Below the pieces are notes generated by a model. The model made no database searches. It was given only the letters and a program-made list of their open reading frames with translations, and had not been told where the DNA came from. Of a stretch of 64,000 bases of DNA, positions 23,228 through 33,864 are shown in pieces. The stretch covers positions 500,001 to 564,000 of the forward strand of contig OX387611.1 of NCBI GenBank assembly GCA_947568835.1, written 5' to 3'. How positions within the stretch are numbered: position 1 is the stretch's first letter; every line of letters starts with the position of its first letter. This stretch comes from Protonemura montana (Eukaryota; Arthropoda; Insecta; Plecoptera; Nemouridae). Made by a program: the position numbers and the translations under genes.

Positions 23228-24227
23228 TACAGCTTTACAAGCTTATAACAGCTTATCCTAGCTTATACAAGCTTATACAGGCTTAGACAAGCTTATACAA
23301 GCTTATACAAGCTTATACAGGCTTATACAAGCTTATACAAGCTTATACAAGCTTATACAAGCTTATACAAGCTTATACAAGCTTATACAAGCTAATACAA
23401 GCTTATACAGGCTTATACAAGCTTATACAGGCTTATACAAGCTTATACAAGCTTATACAAGCTTATACAAGCTGATACAAGCTTATACAAGCTTATACAA
23501 GCTAATACAAGGTTATACAGGCTTATACAAGCTTATACAGGCTTATACAAGCTTATACAGGCTTATACAAGCTTATACAAGCTTATACAGGCTTATACAA
23601 GCTTATACAAGCTTATACAAGCTTATACAAGCTTATACAGGCTTATACAAGCTTATACAAGCTTATACAAGCTTATACAAGCTTATACAAGCTCATACAG
23701 GCTTATACAAGCTTATACAGGCTTATACAAGCTTATACAAGCTTATACAAGCTTATACAAGCTTATACAAGCTCATACAAGCTTATACAAGCTTATACAA
23801 GCTTATACAGGCTTATACAAGCTCATACAGGCTTATACAAGCTTATACAGGCTTAAACAAGCTCATACAAGCTCATACAAGCTTATACAGGCTTATACAA
23901 GCTTATACAAGCTTATACAGGCTTATACAAGCTCATACAAGCTCATACAAGCTTATACAGGCTTATACAAGCTTATACAAGCTTATACAAGCTTATACAG
24001 GCTTATACAAGCTTATACAAGCTTATACAAGCTTATACAAGCTTATACAAGCTTATACAAGCTTATACAAGCTTATACAAGCTCATACAAGCTCATACAA
24101 GCTTATACAGGCTTATACAAGCTTATACAAGCTTATACAAGCTTATACAGGCTTATACAAGCTTATACAAGCTTATACAAGCTTATACAAGCTTATACAG
24201 GCTTATACAAGCTTATACAAGCTTATA
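23228..24227 (+). repeat. 10-bp minisatellite (ACAAGCTTAT), about 100 units
   Basis: Same family and same position before exon 2 as in copy 1. Here the main variants are ACAGGCTTAT and ACAAGCTCAT, arranged in repeated blocks. Confidence 0.97.
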
Positions 24228-24271
24228 AAGTTTCCAGCTTTAGTTTAAAAAATGTACCTCTTGGCTTGCAG

Positions 24272-24407
24272 ATGGACTTGACCTTGTTGAAAGCCGTAAA
24301 TCTGACATCGGGGGGAACTCAAAATCCTAGAAGCGACTTCATGTTCTCCTGCGTCTTGTGCCAACATGACGTCGTTACATTTCCTCTAACCAAGAATTTT
24401 AATTTAT
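24272..24407 (+). CDS. Copy 2 exon 2
   Basis: 136 nt between CTTGCAG and GTAAGT, open throughout. It keeps the C-x2-C pair (FSCVLCQHD) and starts MDLTLLKAVNLTSG. Confidence 0.8.
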
Positions 24408-24444
24408 GTAAGTATCCTGTTTCTGATAATATAAGCTGAATAAC

Positions 24445-24868
24445 AGGTGTTTAACGACGCATTGTTCTTTCAACGTGTCCTAATGCACAGGTCAATATGT
24501 GGGTGAATAATTAGATACTAGCACAAAGCCTGCTGCTGTCGAAGAGCACCAAGGGTACTACATTCATCCCTCCAACCTCTCTGCCGAACAGAACTGGTCA
24601 TGTGTATGATGGTCACACATCCAATACCTGACCCAGCGCAGTGTTTCTGAACTTTCGTCCCTCCAGTCTCTCTCCCGAACAGAACTGGTCATGTGTATGA
24701 TGGTCACCCATCCAATACCTGACCCAGTGAAGTGTTTCTGAACTTTCATCCCTCCAGTCTCTCTCCTGAACAGAACTGGTCATGTGTATGATGGTCACAC
24801 ATCCAATACCTGACCCAGCGCAGTGTTGCTTAACTTTCATCCCTCCAACCTCTCTCCCGAACAGAACA
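24445..24868 (-). repeat. 5S-derived SINE remnant with 91-bp units, about 3-4
   Basis: SINE 3' end (GTGTTTAACGACGCATTG), body with GAAGAGCACCAAGGG, then three to four 91-bp head units, in intron 2 of copy 2. It is in the same place and orientation as in the other copies. Confidence 0.8.
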
Positions 24869-24926
24869 GGAATGAACAACAACAAAAATGTTGCTCTTGC
24901 CAATTTTCTTCTTGACTATTTGCCAG

Positions 24927-25295
24927 ATGACGACCTGACAACGAGCAATAAATACCGAATTCAACTAACTCGAACTGAAAGGAACATGGAAGACAAAGTT
25001 ACTGAAGAGGAAAAGGAGAAGCTCAAGATGGATCTGTGCGAACTTCTCAGGCTCTCTACTTGCTGGGATGTGCAGTCGTACTTTAAGGCGAGCCTGGACG
25101 AAGATCAACACTTTAGCGTCGAATTCTGAATCTGGAATCCCATCTCAAGATCGATACCAATCGGCTGGGACAAAGAAATCAGCGTCTTCAACGACACTTA
25201 CCTGATGCGGGTCGAGGACGTTCACTTCTGTCCCGAAGGAGAGACAATTGATGTCGATGGAGCCGTGTCTTTGTGGCCGTTGCTAGATTTGCAGG
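24927..25295 (+). pseudogene. Copy 2 exon 3 (contains a stop)
   Basis: 369 nt after TTTGCCAG. It encodes TEEEKEKLKMDLCELLRL and, past the in-frame TGA at 25127, the conserved SVFNDTYLMRVEDV and FCPEGETIDVDGAVSLWP. Reading frame and splice sites are otherwise kept, so the stop looks recent. Confidence 0.8.
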
Positions 25296-25399
25296 GTAAA
25301 TTGAGTCATGATTTACTGATTGATGGTAGGTTAGTCAACACAAACACACGCATGAGAACATCATTGATTACTGAGGCTTGCCGACGCGCTTTTTTGCCC

Positions 25400-26027
25400 A
25401 CTGGTCTGGTGGCACTGGTCTGGTGGCACTGGTCTGGTGGCACTGGTCTGGTGGCACTGGTCTGGTGGCACTGGTCTGGTGGCACTGGTCTGGTGGCACT
25501 GGTCTGGTGGCACTGGTCTGGTGACACTGGTCTGGTGGCACTGGTCTGGTGGCACTGGTCTTGTGGCACTGGTCTGGTGGCACTGGTCTGGTGGCACTGG
25601 TCTGGTGACACTGGTCTGGTGGCACTGGTCTGGTGGCACTGGTCTGGTAGCACTGGTCTGGTGGCACTGGTCTGGTGGCACTGGTCTGGTGGCACTGGTC
25701 TGGTGACACTGGTCTGGTGGCACTGGTCTGGTGGCACTAGTCTGGTGGCACTGGTCTGGTGGCACTGGTCTGGGGGCACTGGTCTGGTGGCACTGGTCTG
25801 GTGGCACTGGTCTGGTGGCACTGGTCTGGTGGCACTGGTCTGGTGGCACTGGTCTGGTGACACTGGTCTGGTGGCACTGGTCTGGTGGCACTAGTCTGGT
25901 GGCACTGGTCTGGTGGCACTGGTCTGGGGGCACTGGTCTGGTGGCACTGGTCTGGTGGCACTGGTCTGGTGGCACTGGTCTGGTGGCACTGGTCTGGTGG
26001 CACTGGTCTGGTGGCACTAGTCTCTGG
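25400..26027 (+). repeat. 14-bp minisatellite (TGGTGGCACTGGTC), about 45 units
   Basis: Direct repeats in intron 3 of copy 2. The same array with about 62 units lies in intron 3 of copy 3, and none is seen in copy 4. Open frames on both strands through it are by-products of the repeat. Confidence 0.97.
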
Positions 26028-26134
26028 TCTAGTAGCCCCGAATATTGATGATAACCTCACCTAGATGGGGATCCAGCACATAGTAGATAGGAAGTGATAT
26101 ATGAAATCATTTTTACGTTTAAATATCTTTTTTC

Positions 26135-26360
26135 GGGTGATGCTGAACCTAACTTAGCCTAGAAGGGAGGTGAAGAAACCCGGTGACAGATCGTAACCTA
26201 AACCCAAATTTCCCTTCCAAAGGATGGTACAACGCGAACGACAGAATTTCTTTACATATCCATGCTGTCGAGAGGTTGATGAGCAAGGCGAGTGGAGTAT
26301 CACTACTTACTTTCATTCCTCCAACCTCTGACAAGATCTGACAAAACTGGTATTTCCTTT
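26135..26360 (-). mobile_element. 5S-derived SINE remnant in intron 3 of copy 2
   Basis: Body (TAGAAGGGAGGTGAAGAAAC, then AGGATGGTACAACGCGAAC) and a decayed head before exon 4. Equivalents at 36845-37055 and 48520-48850 show that it was present before the gene duplicated. Confidence 0.65.
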
Positions 26361-26433
26361 GTGTCAAACCGTCCCGTTTTGTTAATAATTCTTAGTGGGC
26401 AAGAAAGCAATTTTTTGTTTGGTTTTGTTTAAG

Positions 26434-28302
26434 ACGCGAGACCCAATTATTTTCAATTCTTCACAAACGCGTCAACGGGCGCCATAACCCGCCGCGACTG
26501 CAGCTTCAACTACGAGATCTTCCACTCGGAGTGGGTTCCAAGGGTCTCCAGGTGGGAGCTCGTCTGGAATGAGAGCTGCACTCTCGACGAGCAGTTCTTC
26601 AACGAGGAGAATTACATTCAGTTCCTGAACTCATCTGACATCGAACATCGCCATGAAGCAGTATTAGATGACTTTACCACAATTTCCGTGGACACAAACA
26701 GTTTCCAGGAGGTCGCACATGTAGTCGAACGCGAGGTGAAGATAAACAGCGAGTTGTCCGAACGTATCATCCGTGACCTCGTCATCATCACGGCAAAACT
26801 CGTCCTACAATCTGACTTTATTGTATCATCAGAGCCACGCGTCTCCCTGGTAGTAGCCGACTTAGAAGGCAGTGAGTCGGTTGAGGGGTTCATGTTAGAC
26901 TTCGATCCCAACATAGAGGGTGAGTGTGACGACATCACGGTGAATAGGAAGCCGACTTTACAAGAATTAGCCCCTTTTACGTTAGACGTTTCGGCAAGGC
27001 TTTTGGAGGCTCACACGCGTGTTGCCTTTGTGGTCATCTGGAAAAACACGATTAAGGATCATTTTATAACATTGAAGAGTCCCTACAGCCAATATCTTGA
27101 AGTGACCGTGATGTTTCCCCGCAAGGGCGAGGTGTCTGCGTGGTCGTTTGCCTCTTACGGCAATCACCATGTCGACATCACATACAATAAAACGGCGATG
27201 CTATGTAACGGGTCTGATTTCGAATCAGTAAACTTTCTCAGTTGTATTGCGTGGAACAATGACCTCCGTGATTGGTCAAGTCAGGGCTGCAAGGTGTTGT
27301 ACAGCGATAAAAGTGATTTTAGCGCCTGTCGTTGCAGCGGCAAGTACTTTGTAATGCAGGACGGCGTTCCGATCGCAAGGTTTGCCTTGAAGAGAGGCTA
27401 TGTAGTTGATAAGAAAGCAATTATCAACAACCCATGGACAGACTTATTAAAGAACAAACCTGGTCTGATGACAGCTTCTGCCATCGAGTGTCTTTTGTCA
27501 GTACTTGGTTTGGGTTCCATCATTGGCACGGCCATCTTCTTTAAGCAATGGCGGGAAAACACGGGGCACAAGATCCTCCTGCACATGGTACTGGCACTGA
27601 CTTGCAACCTAGTTCTCGGTTTTACCGCCAGCTTTGTGCACATGACGACAGAGAGCGTTGGTTGTCTAGTCTACGGCGTGCTACGTCACTACTCGTTCCT
27701 CGCCATGTTCCTCTGGATGCTGGTGTTATCCTGCCTACAGCTGAAGAGGCTGACCACCGTGGCCGGTGCCAAGGCGACCTCTCACCTTATCCTGAAGGTG
27801 GCATTGTTTGCCTGGGGCGTTCCGTTAGTGCCTATCATCATCCTGCTGAGTTGCAACCCCGGCTTCTACCAGACTGACCGGTTCGACCGAGGATACTGCT
27901 ATCCCGAGGGAATCGTCTTTCAGGTGACGGTCCAGAGACCGGCAGTAGGCATTTTGTTCTTCAACGCCTGCATCTTCGTTAAAATTTTGATGCACATCTT
28001 CGAGAAGGACGGCGAGGGCGTAATAACGCGGCACAGCAAAAACCAGAAGGCCGAGCAGTTAAACAAGCTTAAGACGAGCTTCTTCATCTTTTTTCTGTTC
28101 CGGTTCACCTGGGTCTTTCACATCTTCTCCGAGGAGCGCGTCTTCGTCAGCGACTTCCTCTTCGAGTATTTGTTTCTCATGACGGCCACCACGCACATCG
28201 TCACTTTTTTTACTCTTCTTTGTAGTTTTTCAGGAGTCTACGAGGAAGAATTGGGTGGAGTTGATCAGCAAGGCGGCCAGCAAACTTTCGCGAAGGTCTT
28301 AA
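26434..28302 (+). pseudogene. Copy 2 exon 4 (C-terminal frameshift)
   Basis: Starts after TTTGTTTAAG with the same split codon as its paralogues and is open up to helix 7. One extra base near 28206-28213 then shifts the frame, and translation ends at 28307 instead of the ancestral TAA at 28300-28302. Confidence 0.85.
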
Positions 28303-28357
28303 ATTAACGGCAATTACTTCGACAAGCGCCGAAAGAGGGTGGTTTTTTATTGATAAA

Positions 28358-28475
28358 TAGTTGATGACCAGGCTGTGATTGAAAAAAATCATTAAGTTGA
28401 TGACCAGGCTGTGATAGTAAGAAATCATGAAGATTGAAAGAATTTATGAAGTTGGTGTCCAGACCTTGATGGAAA
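28358..28475 (+). repeat. 36-bp minisatellite, about 3 units
   Basis: Diverged units of the post-stop 36-bp family (GTTGATGACCAGGCTGTGAT). Confidence 0.85.
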
Positions 28476-28519
28476 GAAGACATGTGTTGCCTTGGCTTTT
28501 TGATATGCCATGATGACTG

Positions 28520-29418
28520 AAAAATTCCCATTTATAGTTCTTGAAAGTCTTTGAAAACTAAGATTTTTAACTTAACAAGATTTTTTTTTGCAAGCTTTTC
28601 GGAAATTTTCTCCGACTGACATAGCCATAACGTGGTGCAGCCCCAATTTCAAATAAAACTTGCGAAATAATCGTAATTTGTAAAGTTTTACTTCACTTTG
28701 AATATAGCTCACGAACAAGTTCTGAACGATTTATTTGCCAGCATAGAACCTTTTATGAATTAGCACAACAACTAGCGGATTAAGAAAAACTTTTTAACAT
28801 GTATTTTTAATGCTAAGTAAAGGACAACTTAAATTTCCCGACGTTTCGTAACATGTACTAGTTACTTTTTTAAGGTGAAGAGTAGTCTAAGAGTATAGGA
28901 CATTTTGCGACCATTTCGTGTGCTTTGTACATTCATTGTGAATTCGTTCTAGCTCAGAGTAGCACGGGTCCTTATTGTCTGGGCTTGGTGCCATCCACCT
29001 GGGTTGATGGTCCTTCTTCTGTACATGCGTATGAGACCGAGATGTGAAGTTTTAACATTTTTACCAAAATTTCCTCAAGAATTCGAGAGCTGTTAGTGTA
29101 GGTATTATACCTACTTGTGTTTTGTCAGCTTTTTAGGACTAAAAATTCTAAAAAAGCGTTCAATGAGGATTAATTGTTCGCTTCATTCGTGGTAATAATT
29201 AAAATTATTCACAATCGTCATAAAAATAAATTACAAGAATACATATAAAAAAATCGAATAACTTTAAAATTTTTTCAGTTTTAAGAGAAGGAAGTCAGCA
29301 ATTTACAAATTGTCAATACCCGAGACAAAAATGGCACATGAAGCTTTCTTGTTTAGCAAACATATAAATATGCGAAGAGAATAAAAAACATTCTATTTAA
29401 AAAACGCTTTTAATTTTT
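28520..29418. other. Spacer with a Penelope-like 3' end fragment
   Basis: Mostly unrecognised AT-rich DNA. 28837-28876 (minus) matches the 3' region of the Penelope-like piece at 45236-45282: AGTAAC, a loop, GTTACGAAACGTCGGG. This resembles the stem II and GAAAC core of the hammerhead ribozymes carried by such elements. The CTGANGA part is decayed here. Confidence 0.4.
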
Positions 29419-29833
29419 TTAGATCCACTCTTCCTGTTGGTCAGGGATCACATGGTCTTGCCATGGCTTTCGGTCCATTTGTGTCATAGCCAACCAGCTC
29501 ACCTGCATTTTCAGGATTTTTTTTTAGCATAATCATACATTTTTTTAACTTACCACTTCACTTACCGCGGCACACTTACTATAATCAGGATCTGCTCTCG
29601 CAACCTCTTATTTAATATCAAACAAACTTCTTGGTTCACAAACGATGAGTGAGCACAAGATTTTTGAAGAACTGCAACAATGTGATCCTGCTCCTTGCTT
29701 CGACCGCGCGGTGAGAGCCAACCGAGATGCGTATTGAGTGACAGGAGAACTTGGTCCATCCGGTCCACGCTGGGACTCGGGACAGAGAGGCGGCGGAAGT
29801 GACTGTCACGGATGTAGTCTCGCTGGAACGGAG
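29419..29833 (-). CDS. Orphan two-exon gene end, function unknown
   Basis: Minus-strand exons 29580-29833 and 29419-29502, joined by a 77-bp intron with a consensus donor (ATA|gtaagtg) and acceptor (AAATGCAG), phase 0. The joined frame encodes about 112 aa (begins near FQRDYIRDSHFRRL, ends QEEWI) to TAA. Codon use is GC-rich and protein-like. I do not recognise the family. The 5' limit rests on a weak acceptor at 29834, and no earlier exon is clear, so it may be a remnant. Confidence 0.4.
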
Positions 29834-30211
29834 AGAAGTCATCCTGCCTTCAAGCACCGGCCGCTCCTGTAAAGACAATGTTCCCTCTGTAGAGAAGAAA
29901 TCTTCACGCTACAGCATCACCTGGCCTAACCTCGGGAACTAACTTGGACGCTATGTTTTCAAACGAACTGATCGAGTAGCACAAAGGGAAGCCGAGAGTC
30001 TGGAAGGAGAGAGAGAGATATAACATTGCGTTTAACCAACAAGTTTGTTTTGTGTTTCACTCAGCATCGAATGGTTTCAGGTTATTTTAACAACAGCTGT
30101 CACCTTAACACAACACTGGAGCTTCCAATGGAGTTAAACAATCTTACAAGATCTGTTTCTCACCACTAATTTTGAGTCGACTGAGTTTGTTGATTCAAAA
30201 GACGGTGTCAG

Positions 30212-30322
30212 GCAGGAAAAGAAATCTTCTGGCTAGAGCTGGATAGCTTTGTTCTCGGCCCACTGGTTCTAGATGGCCGTGTTTGGACCTCTCCGCAAGA
30301 GATTGTTCTCTTCGTCGGAAAG
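30212..30322 (+). CDS. Orphan internal exon, function unknown
   Basis: About 37 codons, open between GTGTCAG and AAG|gtaaca, encoding EIFWLELDSFVLGPLVLDG followed by RVWTSPQEIVLFVGK. It looks protein-like with a hydrophobic centre. It may belong to the same broken gene as the exon at 31381-32012, but the phases do not match directly, so an exon between them would be needed. Confidence 0.3.
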
Positions 30323-30492
30323 GTAACAATCGGCAAGATGTGGACAATGATGATTGGCATATGTCAAGATTTATTTAAATATAAGAATGTTGGACAGGTC
30401 AGCTCACATAAAAATCATATTGCCAAATATTCGCAAATTGTAGAAACATTTTTCTGACAGCCATTTTTTCCTTAAGGATGCAATCTTAATTA

Positions 30493-30690
30493 AATTGCAA
30501 ACGCTTGCGATGCGCGGGGTATTTTATTATTAACAACACTAAAACCGTCTCAAAAATTGATGCCCAAACGGGCACACGAACCCCAATCTCCACCTGTCGC
30601 GGGTGTTGCTCTAACCAATTGAACTGCTTGGACACTGGCTTTATTCGACGATTTTAGTGTATATGTTGAGAATGACAGTTCTCCAAGGAG
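30493..30690 (-). mobile_element. tRNA-like SINE, first copy
   Basis: A 72-nt tRNA-like core at 30562-30633 (minus) has the A-box-like TTGGTTAGAGCA and B-box-like GGTTCGTGTGCC, with a pairable acceptor stem. A tail including GCAAACGCTTGCGATGCGCG follows. Homology with the second copy continues on both sides of the tRNA core. Confidence 0.6.
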
Positions 30691-30822
30691 TAGAACCATG
30701 AGGCTGTAAAAACTCACAGTCACTCTGATTCTAGTGACGCTATATCACGTCACAACATGTCAAACTCGAATAACTCCAATTTGACGTTGAATTCGTTGCT
30801 GAATTAGGATGAAATCTTATTA

Positions 30823-31015
30823 AAATTGCAAACGCTTGCAATGCGCGGAGTATTTAATTATTAACAACACAATAACCGTTTCAAAAATGGATGCCCAAAC
30901 GGGGACTCGAATCCCGATCTCCACCTATCGCGGGTGTTGCTCTAACCTATTGAGCTACTTGGACACTGGCTTTTTGAGACGATTTTAGTGTATTTGATGA
31001 GAATTTGGGCATATG
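30823..31015 (-). mobile_element. tRNA-like SINE, second copy
   Basis: Direct repeat of the element about 330 bp upstream, with its tRNA-like core at 30893-30964 (minus). The B-box-like GATTCGAGTCCC is closer to consensus here. The anticodon loop lacks the usual T33, so a working tRNA gene is unlikely. Confidence 0.6.
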
Positions 31016-31380
31016 TTCACAACATCTGTTTACAACACCAAACTTCACTTCAAAAATTCTCTAGCCAATCATATTGAAAAGTCCTCCTTTTCAATTGTAT
31101 CCAGTTTATATATATATAATTTTTTTTTTTTGAATAGATTTTTTGGAAAATTTTCACTTTTCAAATCTTTATCAAAATTAATATTCTGTTCTCTGGATTA
31201 ACACCACGACGCTAAGATAAGATTAATCTACGAGACGGAAGTTCTGTCAACATAATTCCGGATCGACAGAAGAGAGCCCAGACCCCTCGGCTATTAGTAA
31301 ATCAAAAGAGTGATTACACTTTGCATCGGATTTTACGCCACTTACGGCAACTTCTATTGCCTCCCCATGTAGGCAACTAG

Positions 31381-32012
31381 GCAACTACGTCAGAAACCTT
31401 CTGCCAGTAACCCCGAACGGTTCTCATTAGATCACCGAAGTTCAACAACACTGCGCTGAGTCAGGTATTGGATGGGTGACCATTACACACATGACCAGTT
31501 CTGTTTGGAAGAGATGCTAGAGGGATGAAAGTTAGTACAGCAACTTAACTCGCCTTGCTTATCAACCTCCCGACAGCATGGATTTGTGGAGGAATCCTGC
31601 TGTTCGAGTTGAACCGTCCTTCGGAAAGGAAGTTAAGCCGGCGGTCCCCTTGGTGCTCTTCGACTGGAGTAGGCTATTTGCCGGAACCAGGTTTCCCCTC
31701 CTCCCTTCTAGGCTCGGTTAGATTCATGATCATCCTCGTCATCATCCACTCATTCACCGACACCAGTGCCGCATGGCCAGATCTCAAAACAGTGCGTCGC
31801 TAAACACCACAAATAAATAAAGAAATTCTGCCAGTAACCATCTACTTTACCTTCTTGCTGAAGAACGACGAGCTGACCGAGCTCGTGAAGCTGCTGCATA
31901 ACGTGGACGAACTGTACCCTCCCTACAATGAGTACACCAAAGCAGCCGAAAGTGTCTCGGTGATAATTGTTGCGGGCATCGACGTGATTAAGGATCATGT
32001 AGTGTGGATCAT
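31381..32012 (+). pseudogene. Orphan exon split by a SINE (possible chemoreceptor fragment)
   Basis: Without the SINE, one exon runs from an acceptor AG at 31379-31380 to the donor CAT|gtaagaac at 32012. It is coded in 31381-31412 and 31840-32012. It includes LLKNDELTELVKLLHNVDEL and ends in a hydrophobic stretch. An acceptor TTTATGTTGCAG (ending 32122) starts another exon that is cut off by the repeat at 32129. The pattern of an acidic loop followed by a membrane segment recalls invertebrate gustatory-type receptors, but this is a weak likeness. The SINE makes it non-functional. Confidence 0.4.
31413..31825 (+). mobile_element. Full-length 5S-derived SINE (SINE3-like), 413 bp
   Basis: Flanked by a perfect 14-bp target duplication, TTCTGCCAGTAACC (31399-31412 and 31826-31839). 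The head matches 5S rRNA (GATCACCGAAGTTCAACAAC, then TTGGATGGGTGACC). The body contains GGTCCCCTTGGTGCTCTTCG, and the 3' end reads AACAGTGCGTCGCTAAACACC with an A-rich tail. This copy defines the family whose pieces recur through the window, including the 91-bp satellites. Confidence 0.9.
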
Positions 32013-32128
32013 GTAAGAACACTTTATCGAATTTTGTATTTTGTGTTAATTGTAAAAAGTATATCTTTTGTACATACATATTTCATACGCATAGCTTAGA
32101 CAATACATTTTTTATGTTGCAGATTTTT

Positions 32129-32592
32129 GACGTGACTACGTCTTAAAGCGCATTATATAGGGAGGCATGTACGGATTTGCTCTTCAAAATGGCCAATGTG
32201 TAACAAGCCCTACAGCTTCCTACAGCCTACAGGAAGCACAGGACAGAATGCGATTTATTATCATTCAATAGTTCAGATAGTTCTCTAGAGTTAATTTTTC
32301 TTTGATTTTCGCTGAACTAAATATTGGAGGCGTGAGAGGGTTTGGCGTTTTTAATGCTGTCCATAAGACCAATGTTAAAGTACGCAAAATGGCAAATGTG
32401 TCACAACCCCTACAGCCTACAGGAAGCAAATGAAAGATAGCGATTTATTATTATTCAAAAGTTCATATAATTCTCTAGAGTCATTTTGTTTAATTTTCGC
32501 TAAACTAAATATTGGAGGCGTGGGAGGAGGCGACGTTTTTAGCACTCGTCATTAGACTTATGCAAAATAAAAAATATATATATATCGCAAGA
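32129..32592 (+). mobile_element. Dispersed repeat with two internal halves, inverted copy
   Basis: Reverse-complement relative of 9495-9945, with the same two-halves structure and ends. It interrupts the orphan exon that starts at 32123. Confidence 0.6.
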
Positions 32593-33397
32593 TGAATGTC
32601 ATTTTGTTCAGTAATTGTAAAACCATACTGAATGTACGACGGATCGTATTTGTTTTTAGCGAACGTTGATAGCTTCTGTTTTTTATGATGATTTTGTTTT
32701 CATCACCGGGTTTCGTTTGTTTTTTCAGCCTCGATACACAAAAACCAACAGCACTCAAAGATCTCTGTCACGACATGTTTCCCGTGTAAAAGTTAGAGAG
32801 TGACTGACCAAGCCGTGCATCATTCGAAACATCATTTTGTTTTGTCAAAGGTGGATAGTTTGAGATTTTGCCTGTAATCTGGAAAAATAACTCTTTGTCA
32901 GTGCTCTCAATACACCAAATACTGTCAGTAATAAATATGGGTTTATATTTCCACCGTGTCTATGCCTCATATCAAAGGCAAAGCCACCATCGTGCCGGGA
33001 TTGCAATGTTTTGTTTTGGGTTAGGTTACTTTTTCGGTGAATTCACTTTAAGTTACTTCACCGAATTTGAAGTTGCGCCGCGTCAGATGGGAGGGGGGTC
33101 TGTTGAAGCAGAGAACAATAGACAGCTAAGACAAATCCACATAAAGTTCTCATAATACAAACAACGCTACCTGTTCTACGTCGAAAATATTCCTCGTCAT
33201 AAATGATAAGCTATCAAGCGATGGTCACAAGCACTCAATGCCACGCTTTGCTACTTTCATTTGTTATCGATGCATGAATCATACGGGCCGTTTTAAAATT
33301 TCTTGCCATTAGGGAGTCAACATTTGTCAAAGTTGGTCATTTATAGCTTTTGTTGACAGTCAGAAAATCCTTAATCGAATAAAAAACAACGGGTAAT
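32593..33397. other. Duplicated distal 5' flank of copy 3
   Basis: No gene. It aligns with 19681-20446, with a short unique insert near 33065-33155. Confidence 0.6.
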
Positions 33398-33585
33398 TCA
33401 ATATTCTTTGAGTTGACCCTTGATTCTAGTGGCAAGTTGTGCTTCCAGTGACCCTGGTAAGGTTATTATAAAACAAGTATGCTCTGGTATTCTATGACAG
33501 GTGCAGGTGAATTATTCAAGTTGTGAGTCAACTGCATGTCAAGTACGAGTAAAGTGCAGGCCAAGTTTTTAGTCCGAAACAAGCG
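33398..33585 (+). promoter_or_regulatory. Promoter and 5' UTR of receptor copy 3
   Basis: Same 188-bp block, with TATAAAA at 33467-33473, 119 bp before the ATG. Confidence 0.65.
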
Positions 33586-33864
33586 ATGCACACCGAAGTT
33601 CTGGTCGTGCTTTTGGCGGCCATCTTTGCCGTTCCATGTCAATCGGAGGATGGGCGTTGTGTGGATCATCTGCAGGAGCTCGGCGCGGTCAAGTTTGACC
33701 TTGAGAAGCCAGTTGACTGGATCGGAGCGTGGCAGGCTTGCTGCGACAAAAACTTATATCTCTTGAATTATTTCGAGAAGCTGAACGAAGAGGAGAGAGC
33801 GCTTTGTGGCGACCAGTTGGTACCATACAATGAGCTGGAGAGAAATAAATTTCAGTCATGGGCT
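33586..33864 (+). CDS. Copy 3 exon 1
   Basis: 93 codons ending GCT|gtaagt. The copy-specific blocks read IGAWQACCDKNLYLLNY and YNELERNKFQSWA. Confidence 0.87.

Larger units (their letters stand above)
20635..28302 (+). pseudogene. Adhesion-type GPCR, copy 2 (probably defective)
   Basis: Exons 20635-20913, 24272-24407, 24927-25295 and 26434-28302, with the same phases as copy 3. Two lesions are visible. Exon 3 has TGA at 25127-25129 where copies 3 and 4 have CGA, which would end the protein after 205 aa. A one-base gain in the T run near 28206-28213 shifts the frame at the end of helix 7 and replaces the basic tail. The GPS-like module reads CRCSGKYFVMQDG. Promoter and splice sites look intact. 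Exon 3 is 369 nt with phase 1 at both ends, so a transcript without it would avoid the stop and resemble copy 1. Intron 1 carries a LINE. Confidence 0.75.

Noticed and set aside
25205-26060. Proline/glutamine- or tryptophan-rich repeat proteins (also 35891-36825)
   Set aside because: Translations of the 14-bp minisatellite in intron 3.
30562-30964. Two functional tRNA genes
   Set aside because: Homology between the copies extends well beyond the tRNA core, stems have mismatches and the anticodon loop is atypical; a tRNA-like SINE fits better.
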